Positions 50,394 through 59,155 of a stretch of DNA of 64,000 nt are shown piece after piece. The position numbers and the translations under genes were made by a program. The notes beneath the pieces were generated by a model, which was given only the letters and a program-made list of their open reading frames with translations, had not been told where the DNA came from and ran no database searches. The stretch comes from JAUNSR01 sp036655755. Lineage in GTDB: Bacteria > Bacteroidota > Bacteroidia > Bacteroidales > JAUNSR01. Location: the NCBI GenBank assembly GCA_036655755.1, contig JAVVPN010000004.1, positions 1 through 64,000 of the forward strand, read 5' to 3'. Each line of letters begins with the position of its first letter. Position 1 is the stretch's first letter.

Positions 50394-53393
50394 ATGAAAA
50401 ACAAACATTGGTTTATGACCTTATTCCTTATCGGAATGAATGTCTGTCTGGTATTTGGCCAATCCCGCACAATAACAGGGATTGTAACAGATACAGATAA
50501 TCAAACACCCCTAACGGGTGCAAGTGTTGTGCGCCAGGGATCGTCTACCGGGACGATTACAGATGTGGATGGAAAATACTCCATTCAGGTAACCTCTCCT
50601 TCGGATGTTCTGGTTTTTTCTTTTGTGGGGATGCAGCCTGTAAAGGTGACTGTTGGGGATAAAAGTGTTATTAATGTAAATATGGTAGGCGACGCTCAGC
50701 TTATCAACGAAGTCGTGGTAACGGCAATGGGTATTGAGCGAAAATCGGAGTCGCTGACCTATGCAAGCCAGAATATGGCCGGGTCTACCATTACTCGCGC
50801 CAAAGATCCGAATATGATCAATGCGTTACAGGGTAAAACTTCCGGTTTGATTATCACTCCGAATGCCAGTGGGGCCGGAGGATCGTCAAAAGTGTTGTTG
50901 CGTGGTAACAAGTCGGCACAGGGAAATAACCAGCCTTTGGTAGTGATTGACGGGGTTCCGATGTCGAATCCGGCAACAACCCAGTTATCCGGCGAGTTTT
51001 ATGGTCGTGACGGAGGCTCTGCCTTAGCCAACCTGAATCCGGAAGATATTGCCAGCATCAACGTACTGAAAGGGGCTTCGGCTGCCGCTCTTTATGGAAG
51101 CATGGCTGCCAACGGGGTATTGATGATTACAACAAAAAAAGGGCGAGAAGGCTCAGCTCGCGTTGATTTTTCATCAAGCGTTCAGTTGGAAACGTTATTG
51201 GCCGCTCCGAAATTGCAGGATCAATACGGCGCGATTGTAACGGGCGATCAACTAAGTGCAAAGAGCTGGGGCGATAAGCTGACAGAAAAATCAACCGGTG
51301 CCGACCGCATGTCGGAATTTTTCCGCACCGGATCTACTTATATCAACTCGGTTGCCGTTAACGGTGGTACTGAGAAAATCAAATCCTACCTCTCTTATGC
51401 CAATACTACGGCATTGGGTATCACTCCTACCAATGATTTCTACCGCCATAACATGAATCTTCGCGAAACATTCAATCTGTTTGACAATAAACTGCAGATC
51501 GATGGTAACCTGAATTATATCGTTCAGAAAGGAATAAATCGTCCGCACGGAGGGGTTTACTTTAATCCATTGTGCGGTATGTACACTTTCCCGGCCAACG
51601 GCGATTTTAAATACTATAAAAAGAATTATGAAGTGTTTGATCCTGCTCAGAATATGATGGTTCAGAACTGGTATACGCCACTTGACGACTTTACGCAGAA
51701 TCCTTACTGGGTATTAAACCGCAATAAGAGCATTGAGCGCAGAAACCGTATGATGGCTTCGGGTTCGGTAAGATGGAATATCACGGATTATCTGAATGTA
51801 TTGGGCCGTTTGAGCTATGATAAAACGGTGGATAATTTTGAGCACCGCTTCTATGCTTCGACTACACAAACATTGGTTCCTGCCAATGGCCGTTTCTGGA
51901 AAGAAGATTTTGATACTCGTCAATTTTATGGCGACTTCCTGGTTAACTTTGACAAAACGGTTGGCGATTTTGCATTGAGCGCCAGTGTCGGTACCAGCTT
52001 TATGAGCTTTAATGCTTATACTCTGAGAATAGACAGTGATAAACTTGGTTTGGTAATTCCAAACTATTTCGTGCCTGAAAACATCAATGGAAATGGCATC
52101 CAACGTATGGAAAATCCGCGTAAACGTCTGAATTCAGTATTTGGAACTGCTCAGATTGGTTTCCGTGAGATGTTATATTTGGATGTAACCGGCCGTAACG
52201 ACTGGTCATCGACACTTGCTTATACGCATAATGAGTCTTATTTCTATCCATCGGTAGGTTTATCGGCTTTAGTAAACCGTATGATTACGATGCCAACAGC
52301 GATCAATCAGTTGAAACTTCGAGGTTCTTATAGTGTGGTAGGTAATGACATGCCTGCTTACATTACTTATCCGAAAGACGGATTCAACCTGGGACAGCTC
52401 GAAACAAACAATAAAGCGCCATTTACGGAAATGAAACCGGAAAAGATGCATTCAATGGAATTCGGTTTTGACCTGGCATTGTTTGATAACAGCATCAATA
52501 TCGACTTTACTTATTATAAAACAAACAATAAGAATCAGTATTTCCAGATCAGCGCTCCGATGGCGAGCGGTTACGAGCAGTTGTACATCAATACCGGTAA
52601 CATTCAGAACTCGGGTATCGAATCGACTATCAGCTATACAAAATCATTTAATGAAGACTGGAGCTGGAAAACCGATTTCAATATGGCTTACAATGATAAT
52701 AAGATCAAAGAGCTTGATCCACGTCTGGGTAATTACGTAACGATTGGCGAGGGCGCCGGTTTCCGCTTTATTTTGAAAGAGGGTGGATCGTATGGTGACA
52801 TCTATACACGCGTATTAGAAAGAGAAAACGGTGTAATCAAGGTTGATGCCAACGGACGTCCGATCGTATCAAGTGATTATGAATATGTAGGTAATGTGAA
52901 CTCGAAATGGCAACTTGGCTGGGGTAATACGATCAATTATAAAGATTGGAACTTGTACTTCCTGATTGATGGCCGTATCGGCGGTAAAACAGTTGGTATG
53001 ACACAGAGTTACCTGGATAGCTGGGGTGTAACCGAATCAACTGCAAAAGCCCGTAACAAAGGCGGAGTAGATCGTGGTAATGGCGAATTGATTGATGCTC
53101 AGGTTTATTATGAAGCTGTTGCCGGTAAAGACAAAGCAGGTAGCGAATATACGTATGACGCAACCAACTTCCGTTTACGCGAATTGTCAATCGGATATAC
53201 ATTCCGTAACTTGTTGGGTGAATCGAAAGATCTTGGTATCTCATTTATCGGTCGCAACTTGTTCTTCTTCCACAAAGACTCACCAAACGATCCGGATCTT
53301 TCGATCTCTACAAACAACGGATGGCAGGGATTTGACATTTTCGGACTTCCGGCTACACGCAGTTTCGGTTTAAGTTTAAGAGCAACCTTCTAA
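50394..53393 (+). CDS. SusC/RagA-type TonB-linked outer-membrane transporter
   Basis: A 999-residue TonB-dependent importer that pairs with a surface SusD lid. It has a signal peptide (MKNKHWFMTLFLIGMNVCLV, cut near FGQ), a carboxypeptidase-like domain (about 24-100; ITGIVTDTDNQTPLTGASV), the SusC linker with the TonB-box region NEVVVTAMGIERK, a plug with VVIDGVPMSNP and NVLKGASAAALYGSMAANGV, and a long barrel ending GLSLRATF with the terminal Phe needed for barrel insertion. The stop lies 11 bases before the SusD start. The cargo is unknown; the peptidase genes downstream suggest peptides, as for RagAB. Confidence 0.95.
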   Translation: MKNKHWFMTLFLIGMNVCLVFGQSRTITGIVTDTDNQTPLTGASVVRQGSSTGTITDVDGKYSIQVTSPSDVLVFSFVGMQPVKVTVGDKSVINVNMVGDAQLINEVVVTAMGIERKSESLTYASQNMAGSTITRAKDPNMINALQGKTSGLIITPNASGAGGSSKVLLRGNKSAQGNNQPLVVIDGVPMSNPATTQLSGEFYGRDGGSALANLNPEDIASINVLKGASAAALYGSMAANGVLMITTKKGREGSARVDFSSSVQLETLLAAPKLQDQYGAIVTGDQLSAKSWGDKLTEKSTGADRMSEFFRTGSTYINSVAVNGGTEKIKSYLSYANTTALGITPTNDFYRHNMNLRETFNLFDNKLQIDGNLNYIVQKGINRPHGGVYFNPLCGMYTFPANGDFKYYKKNYEVFDPAQNMMVQNWYTPLDDFTQNPYWVLNRNKSIERRNRMMASGSVRWNITDYLNVLGRLSYDKTVDNFEHRFYASTTQTLVPANGRFWKEDFDTRQFYGDFLVNFDKTVGDFALSASVGTSFMSFNAYTLRIDSDKLGLVIPNYFVPENINGNGIQRMENPRKRLNSVFGTAQIGFREMLYLDVTGRNDWSSTLAYTHNESYFYPSVGLSALVNRMITMPTAINQLKLRGSYSVVGNDMPAYITYPKDGFNLGQLETNNKAPFTEMKPEKMHSMEFGFDLALFDNSINIDFTYYKTNNKNQYFQISAPMASGYEQLYINTGNIQNSGIESTISYTKSFNEDWSWKTDFNMAYNDNKIKELDPRLGNYVTIGEGAGFRFILKEGGSYGDIYTRVLERENGVIKVDANGRPIVSSDYEYVGNVNSKWQLGWGNTINYKDWNLYFLIDGRIGGKTVGMTQSYLDSWGVTESTAKARNKGGVDRGNGELIDAQVYYEAVAGKDKAGSEYTYDATNFRLRELSIGYTFRNLLGESKDLGISFIGRNLFFFHKDSPNDPDLSISTNNGWQGFDIFGLPATRSFGLSLRATF

Positions 53394-53404
53394 TTTGATT
53401 GATC

Positions 53405-55081
53405 ATGAAAAAAACTATTAATATTTCGGTAAGAAAAATGGTTCCGCTCTTTCTGGCGGGAGCCTTTGTTGGTTCGGTCGGATGCACATCCGATTTTGAG
53501 AGCATCAATAATAATCCGAATGGATTGGATGCAAATCAAATTCCTGTAGAATCGCGGTTTGCAATGCCGATGCAATCAATCTATCTGAATTATCAGAATC
53601 GCGATTATGAATATCAGCTTCAGCAGAATCTGAATGCCGACTTGTATTCGGGTTATCTGGCTAATCCGACTCCGTTTGGCGGAAACAATAACAACTCTAC
53701 TTATTCATTGAATGATGGATGGAATAACGTTCCGTTTAAAGCCGGGCTATTGTATGTTATGAAGCCTGTTGCCCAGATTATCGAATCGGCCGGCGAGATG
53801 GGTTATTCCGATTATATCGCTTTGGCTAAGATCATTCGGGTGGCAGCTATTCACAGGGTATCGGATATTTATGGGCCGGTACCTTACAGTAAAGCGATGC
53901 AGGGAGGACAAAGCGTACCTTACGATTCGCAGGAGTCGCTTTATAATCAATTTTTTAATGAGTTGGAAGAGGCTGCCAATAGCCTGACTACTTTTGTGGA
54001 TACCGATCCGGCGGCAGCTAATGCACGTATCAAATCGTTCGATCAGATGTGTGAAGGCGATTACGTACGCTGGATTCGTTTTGCCAATACTTTGCGTTTG
54101 CGCCTGGCTATGCGTATTGTAAAAGTAAATCCGACCAAAGCTAAAGAGGAGGCCGAAGCTGCTATCGCTCAGAAATATGGTGTACTTACAAGTGCAGATA
54201 AAAATATCGAAGTGAAGAGCGATATTCTTACCAATCCGTTGCAGGTAATTTGTTTTGCATATAACGATTGCCGTGTAGGAGCTTCTTATGAGTCAATTCT
54301 GAAAGGTTATGCCGATCCGCGTTTGGAAAAAACAATGTTGCCGATCGGGTGGATGAAAAAAGATGGAGAGCCAAGAGATATTTTGGATAAGGAAGGAAAA
54401 CCACTCGGATATATCGGTAAATACGTGGGAATCCGTCAGGGTGCAATTCTGCCGGATAAGAGCAATTATGAAATGTACTCGAATATCAACATGTCTGCAA
54501 CTGATAAATCGACCATGAGCTATCCATTGCCAATTATGAAGGTTGCTGAAGCTTATTTTCTACGTGCAGAAGGTGCGTTGCGAGGCTGGAACGTTGGTGG
54601 CTCGGCTCAGGAGTTGTATGAAGAAGGAATCCGTGTCTCTTTTAACGAACATGATATTTCGTCAAGCGCGTACGATACTTATATTGCAGACGATACACGG
54701 ATGGCCGCCGATTATGTGGATCCGTTTAATACCGGAAACAATATTAAAGGAGTTAACAAGGTAACTGTTAAATGGGATAATGGTGCTGATAATGAAGTGA
54801 AACTTCAGAAAATCATTACTCAGAAATGGATTGCCATGTTCCCCGAAGGTCAGGAAGCATGGAGTGAATTCCGTCGTACCGGCTATCCGAAGTTGTTCCC
54901 GGTTGTAGAGAACAGAAGTGGAGGAGCTATTCCGAATGGCGAATTCATTAAACGTTTGCCTTTCACACTGGATGAACGTAATACGAACCTGCCTGCAGTT
55001 GAAGAGGCTCGACAGTTGTTGAACGGTCCGGATAATGCCGGAACACGTTTGTGGTGGGATGTAAATAAAGCAAATTTTTAA
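53405..55081 (+). CDS. SusD/RagB-type surface lipoprotein (SusD-like 2)
   Basis: The surface lid of the SusCD pair that binds nutrient and hands it to the transporter. The 558 residues begin with a lipoprotein signal whose lipobox ends SVGC, followed by TSDFESINNNPNG, typical of the SusD-like 2 group. The ATG at 53405 is preferred over a TTG two codons upstream. TPR-like helices and the C-terminal EAWSEFRRTGYPKLFP block are characteristic. It ends before a strong terminator, so SusC-SusD form one transcript and the M81 peptidase gene another. Confidence 0.94.
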   Translation: MKKTINISVRKMVPLFLAGAFVGSVGCTSDFESINNNPNGLDANQIPVESRFAMPMQSIYLNYQNRDYEYQLQQNLNADLYSGYLANPTPFGGNNNNSTYSLNDGWNNVPFKAGLLYVMKPVAQIIESAGEMGYSDYIALAKIIRVAAIHRVSDIYGPVPYSKAMQGGQSVPYDSQESLYNQFFNELEEAANSLTTFVDTDPAAANARIKSFDQMCEGDYVRWIRFANTLRLRLAMRIVKVNPTKAKEEAEAAIAQKYGVLTSADKNIEVKSDILTNPLQVICFAYNDCRVGASYESILKGYADPRLEKTMLPIGWMKKDGEPRDILDKEGKPLGYIGKYVGIRQGAILPDKSNYEMYSNINMSATDKSTMSYPLPIMKVAEAYFLRAEGALRGWNVGGSAQELYEEGIRVSFNEHDISSSAYDTYIADDTRMAADYVDPFNTGNNIKGVNKVTVKWDNGADNEVKLQKIITQKWIAMFPEGQEAWSEFRRTGYPKLFPVVENRSGGAIPNGEFIKRLPFTLDERNTNLPAVEEARQLLNGPDNAGTRLWWDVNKANF

Positions 55082-55102
55082 GAAGATAAATCAAGATGAA
55101 TT

Positions 55103-55135
55103 AAAGGTCCGGTAATAAAACCGGACCTTTTTTTA
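55103..55135 (+). terminator. terminator after SusD
   Basis: Perfect 11-bp stem (55103-55113 with 55120-55130) followed by Ts. Confidence 0.9.
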
Positions 55136-55190
55136 ATTAAAATATTGCCAGAAAGGGATAAGGGTATATATAACATTTAAAATTATATGT

Positions 55191-55198
55191 TAAGTTTG
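55191..55198 (+). promoter_or_regulatory. -7 box for the M81 peptidase gene
   Basis: TAAGTTTG, 57 bases before the ATG at 55255 and after the SusD terminator, so the gene likely has its own promoter. Confidence 0.4.
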
Positions 55199-55254
55199 TA
55201 AGCGAATCCAAGGAAAACATGTCTGAATAACACTATATCTTTAAATATCACTTT

Positions 55255-56811
55255 ATGAAAAAAATTCATCACTTATTTTGTTTTTGCACCCTATTGCTTC
55301 TGGGGGCCTTCTCTGTGAAGGCGGACAATACCACGAAAAAACCGAGGATCGGTATCGTGGGCATGGCAATCGAATGCAGTACCTTCTCGCCGGCTCAAAC
55401 AGCCGAATCTGCATTTCGTGTAAAGAAAGAAGAATCTGTTTTTGATTTATATCCGTTTTTGAAAGAGGGGTCCGAATTGCGAAATAAAGCGATTTGGCTT
55501 CCGGCAATGGTGTCTCGTGCTACCCCGGGAGGTATCGTTACACGCGAGGCGTATGAATCGTTGATTTCGCAAAGCCTTGAACTGGTTAAAAAGAATATGC
55601 CTTACGATGCGATCTATCTTGATATCCATGGAGCTATGAGCGTAGTGGGGATGGATGATCCCGAAGGCGATTTTATTATCCGTCTGCGTGAAGTGGTGGG
55701 TGGCAAACCTGTTATCTCTACTTCGATGGACCCACACGGTTGTGTAAGTCATCGTTTGGCTCAGAATACCGATTTGATCACCTGTTTCCGTATGGCGCCA
55801 CACGAAGATTCGCAAATTTCACGTCAGCGTGCGGTTGAGAATCTGGTAGAGCGTATTGAAAGCGGTAAAGGCAAACCGAAATACAAAGCGTGGGTGTATG
55901 TTCCGATTTTGTTACCGGGCGAAAAAACCAGTACGCGTATTGATCCGGGTAAATCGCTTTATGCGAAAGTTCCTGTACTGACAGACGCTAAAAAAGGTGT
56001 TGTAGATGGTGGTATCTGGATTTCGTATGCATGGGCGGACGAGCCGCGTAACCATGGTACAGTCATGGTAGTTGGCGACGATAAAAAAGAGGTGGCACAA
56101 TCGGCTGCCGAACTGGCAAAAAGTTTCTGGAATGTAAGAGATCAGTTTGAATTCGTAGCTCCTACGGCTAGCCTTGATGAATGTCTTGCGGCTGGTTTTG
56201 CAAGTACTAAAAAGCCATATTTTATAAGTGATATGGGTGATAACCCTACCGCGGGGGGAGCTGGTGATGTAACCTGGACGCTTCATGAATTATTTAAACG
56301 TGAAGAGTTGAAGAAGGCAGGCGGACCAAACTTTATTTATGCGTCTATTCCGGGGCCGGAATTGGTCGAAGCTGCTATCAAAGCAGGAAAAGGAAATGAA
56401 GTGTCGGGATTTGCCGGCGCAAAAGAAGATGCTCGCTATTCGGGTCCGATTCAGATTTCCGGTATTGTTGAGGCGATCCGTATTTCAGATACTAATAAAG
56501 AGGTGGTGATTCGCAGTGGTTCGATGCACATTATCGTTACTGAAAAACGAAAAGGATATCATTATGAACGTGATTTCGTGAATTTAGGATTGAATCCGCG
56601 TACGGCTGATATCGTAATGGTGAAACTGGGTTATCTGACGGAAGAGTTATACGAAATTCAGGCTGACTGGATGATGGCGCTGACAAAAGGTGGCGTAGAT
56701 CAGGATTTGCTGAATTTGCCATACAAACGTATCCATCGCCCGATGTATCCGCTTGATCCGGATATGAAAACACCGAAACTGAAAGTAGAGTTTATTCCAC
56801 AATCGAAATAA
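55255..56811 (+). CDS. M81-family (MlrC-like) metallopeptidase, exported
   Basis: A 518-residue protein of the MlrC family, named after the microcystin-degrading enzyme that cleaves linear microcystin peptides. It has an N-terminal signal peptide (to about residue 23, VKA/DN), so it works outside the cytoplasm. The DUF1485 N-terminal domain is clear (RIGIVGMAIECSTFSP, YDAIYLDIHGAMSVVGMDDP, STSMDPHGCVS, RMAPHED), with metal-binding Asp and His residues, and the MlrC C-terminal domain follows from about 310 (SDMGDNPTAGGAGDVTW). Most family members outside cyanotoxin degraders have unknown substrates. Its place after a SusCD pair and next to an M3 peptidase points to peptide or amide breakdown. 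Confidence 0.88.
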   Translation: MKKIHHLFCFCTLLLLGAFSVKADNTTKKPRIGIVGMAIECSTFSPAQTAESAFRVKKEESVFDLYPFLKEGSELRNKAIWLPAMVSRATPGGIVTREAYESLISQSLELVKKNMPYDAIYLDIHGAMSVVGMDDPEGDFIIRLREVVGGKPVISTSMDPHGCVSHRLAQNTDLITCFRMAPHEDSQISRQRAVENLVERIESGKGKPKYKAWVYVPILLPGEKTSTRIDPGKSLYAKVPVLTDAKKGVVDGGIWISYAWADEPRNHGTVMVVGDDKKEVAQSAAELAKSFWNVRDQFEFVAPTASLDECLAAGFASTKKPYFISDMGDNPTAGGAGDVTWTLHELFKREELKKAGGPNFIYASIPGPELVEAAIKAGKGNEVSGFAGAKEDARYSGPIQISGIVEAIRISDTNKEVVIRSGSMHIIVTEKRKGYHYERDFVNLGLNPRTADIVMVKLGYLTEELYEIQADWMMALTKGGVDQDLLNLPYKRIHRPMYPLDPDMKTPKLKVEFIPQSK

Positions 56812-56830
56812 TTGGTTTAGATAATATAAG

Positions 56831-56872
56831 AAAATGCCCCGAAGTCATTTCAAATTGACTTCGGGGCATTTT
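56831..56872. terminator. bidirectional terminator between M81 and M3 peptidase genes
   Basis: Perfect 17-bp stem (56831-56847 with 56856-56872) with A4 and T-run ends, between convergent genes. Confidence 0.93.
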
Positions 56873-56897
56873 TATTGCGTTATGTTTAAGATATCTC

Positions 56898-58979
56898 TTA
56901 ATCGATAATACCGTCGCGGCGCATCAATGCGTCGATGGTAGGTTCCTGGCCACGGAAACGTTTGTAAAGTTCCATCGGGTCTTCAGTACCTCCTTGAGAA
57001 AGGATATTGTCGCGGAACGACTGAGCTGTTTCCTGATCGAACAATCCATTTTTCTGGAACAGAGAGAATGCGTCTGCATCTAATACTTCAGCCCATTTGT
57101 AGCTGTAATATCCGGCAGCGTAACCTCCTGCGAAGATGTGGCTGAAAGTAGCTCCTGTCAAAGAACCATCAACAAATGGCAACAACTGAGTTTTACCAAC
57201 CGCGTTACGCTCGAATTCGGCAAGATCGCCTTCGATAGGAGCAGTCGTTGTGTGGTAACCCATATCCAGCATACCGAAACTTAGCTGGCGCATACAGCTA
57301 TAACCTACATTATAGTTTGAAGAGGCTTTGATTTTTTCGATCAGTTCGGCAGGGATTGTTTCGCCTGTCTGATAATGAGATGCGAAAGTGTCAAGATACT
57401 CTTTCTGGCCCATGAAGTTTTCAAGGATCTGTGATGGCAACTCTACGAAATCGCGGTAAACACTTGTTCCGGACATTGAGCCGTAAGTAGTGTTTGCAAA
57501 GATACCGTGAAGCGCATGACCAAATTCGTGTAGGAATGTATTTGCTTCATCATAAGTAAGCAACGCCGGTTTGTCCTCTGTTGGACGTGTAAAGTTCATT
57601 ACGATCGTGATGTGCGGACGGCTGTTTTTCTTTCCGTCGATCCACTGACCTTTAAATTCAGACATCCATGCTCCGGCACGTTTCCCTGCGCGTGGGTGGA
57701 AGTCGGTGTATAGAATAGCAAGGTATTTGCCATCTTTGTCGAATACTTCGAATGCTTCTACCTCAGGATGGTATACCGGAATTTTTGTATTTTTCTTGAA
57801 TGTGATACCATATAATTTCGTAGCCAGTCCGAATACTCCTTTTTTCACGTTTTCAAGCGGGAAGTACGGTTTAAGCATTTCGTCGTTGATCTGATATTTG
57901 GCATCTTTCAGTTTTTCTGAATAGTAAGAAAAATCCCAAGGCATCAATTCAATCTGTTTTCCTTCCATACCGATCGCGAATCCCTGGATCTCTTTGATCT
58001 CCTGTAGAGCGGTAGGGCGGTAAGCTTCTAAAAGCTGGTTTAACAGGTTGTAAACATTCTCCTGGTTTTTAGCCATGCGTTTGTCGAGCGCTTGCTCTGC
58101 ATACGTTTGTTTACCCATCAGCTGAGCGATAGACAGGCGTGTGGATGCGATTTTACGGATGATATCTGTATTATCGAATTCACCACCTACGCAACGTGAC
58201 GTATAAGCACGATACAGTTTCTCACGCAAATCACGGCGAGAAGAGTATTGCATGAATGGGATATAGCTGGTCGCAGAAAGTGTAATCAGATATCCTTCTT
58301 TTCCTTTTTGTTTAGCTGCAAGCGCACAAGCTTCTTTGAAACTAACCGGAAGACCAGCGGTTTCATCTTCTGTCAATACCATTTCAAAGGCATTCGTAGC
58401 TTTCAGTGCGTTTTGTCCGAACTGAAGTGTCAGCTGACCTAATTCCTGAGAAAGCGCGCGGTATTTTTCCTTATCGCTGTCATTCAGGGTAGCACCGTTT
58501 GATTCAAAACTTTCGAATGTTTTTTTCAACAGGCGTTTTTGCTCAGGGTTCAGATTGAATTTGTCCTGATTGTCATATACCTCTTTCACGCGGTTGAAAA
58601 GAGCCGCATTCAGGATGATGTTGTTTCCGTGTTCAGAAAGCATCGGTTGCACTTTCTGAGAAAGCTCCATCATTTCGTCGTTGCTTTCAGAGCTAAGCAG
58701 ATTATAGAAAGCGTTGCTTACTTTGTCTAAAAGTTTACCGGCGTTTTCAAGCGCTACGATTGTGTTGTCGAAATCAGGTAATGCGCGGTTGCGAACGATT
58801 GCGTTGATTTCAGCATCCGCCTGGCGAATACCTTCTTCAAAAGCGGGCATATAATGCTCTAATTTGATTTCGTTGAAAGGTACAGCCTCATGGGGCGTTT
58901 TATACTTTCCGAAAAACGGATTTGCTGCAGATACAGTCATACTTGTTATTAAAAGTACAGATAATAATGTTTTCTTCAT
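56898..58979 (-). CDS. dcp: M3-family dipeptidyl carboxypeptidase, exported
   Basis: A zinc peptidase that removes C-terminal dipeptides. The 693 residues start with a signal peptide (MKKTLLSVLLITSMTVSA, then ANPFF), so this copy is periplasmic. The M3 zinc motif HEFGHALHG lies in the C-terminal half, with GGYAAGYYSYKWAEVLDADAF near the end, typical of Dcp. Helical N-terminal substrate-gating domain about 25-330. Together with the SusCD pair and the M81 peptidase on the other strand it could shorten imported peptides. A copy of the dispersed repeat lies just upstream of its start. The Dcp rather than oligopeptidase A assignment rests on length and C-terminal pattern. Confidence 0.9.
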   Translation of the reverse strand: MKKTLLSVLLITSMTVSAANPFFGKYKTPHEAVPFNEIKLEHYMPAFEEGIRQADAEINAIVRNRALPDFDNTIVALENAGKLLDKVSNAFYNLLSSESNDEMMELSQKVQPMLSEHGNNIILNAALFNRVKEVYDNQDKFNLNPEQKRLLKKTFESFESNGATLNDSDKEKYRALSQELGQLTLQFGQNALKATNAFEMVLTEDETAGLPVSFKEACALAAKQKGKEGYLITLSATSYIPFMQYSSRRDLREKLYRAYTSRCVGGEFDNTDIIRKIASTRLSIAQLMGKQTYAEQALDKRMAKNQENVYNLLNQLLEAYRPTALQEIKEIQGFAIGMEGKQIELMPWDFSYYSEKLKDAKYQINDEMLKPYFPLENVKKGVFGLATKLYGITFKKNTKIPVYHPEVEAFEVFDKDGKYLAILYTDFHPRAGKRAGAWMSEFKGQWIDGKKNSRPHITIVMNFTRPTEDKPALLTYDEANTFLHEFGHALHGIFANTTYGSMSGTSVYRDFVELPSQILENFMGQKEYLDTFASHYQTGETIPAELIEKIKASSNYNVGYSCMRQLSFGMLDMGYHTTTAPIEGDLAEFERNAVGKTQLLPFVDGSLTGATFSHIFAGGYAAGYYSYKWAEVLDADAFSLFQKNGLFDQETAQSFRDNILSQGGTEDPMELYKRFRGQEPTIDALMRRDGIID

Positions 58980-58994
58980 TTGTCCTTATTTAGG

Positions 58995-59055
58995 AGTTTC
59001 ATTTATATATCCATTGTTGGGCATCTCACGTTTAGGTGAGTTATGGCGTTTACAG
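58995..59055 (-). repeat. dispersed palindromic repeat, copy 3
   Basis: Shorter copy: CATTTATATATCCATTGTTG, then GGCATCTCACGTTTAGGTGA, then GTTATGGCG. The CTCAC/GTGAG pair is perfect here around a six-base loop. It starts 16 bases upstream of the dcp ATG. Compared with copies 1 and 2 it lacks the ATGCGCC left end. Confidence 0.7.
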
Positions 59056-59128
59056 TTGCAAAGAAAAATCTTTTTTGACGATTTAGCAAAAGAACTGGCT
59101 TTTCTGTGTGCAAATGTTGCATCTTTCG

Positions 59129-59136
59129 TAAGTTTG
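59129..59136 (+). promoter_or_regulatory. -7 box for the LTA synthase-like gene
   Basis: TAAGTTTG, 19 bases before the ATG at 59156. Confidence 0.45.
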
Positions 59137-59155
59137 CAAAAAGAAAATTACTAAA

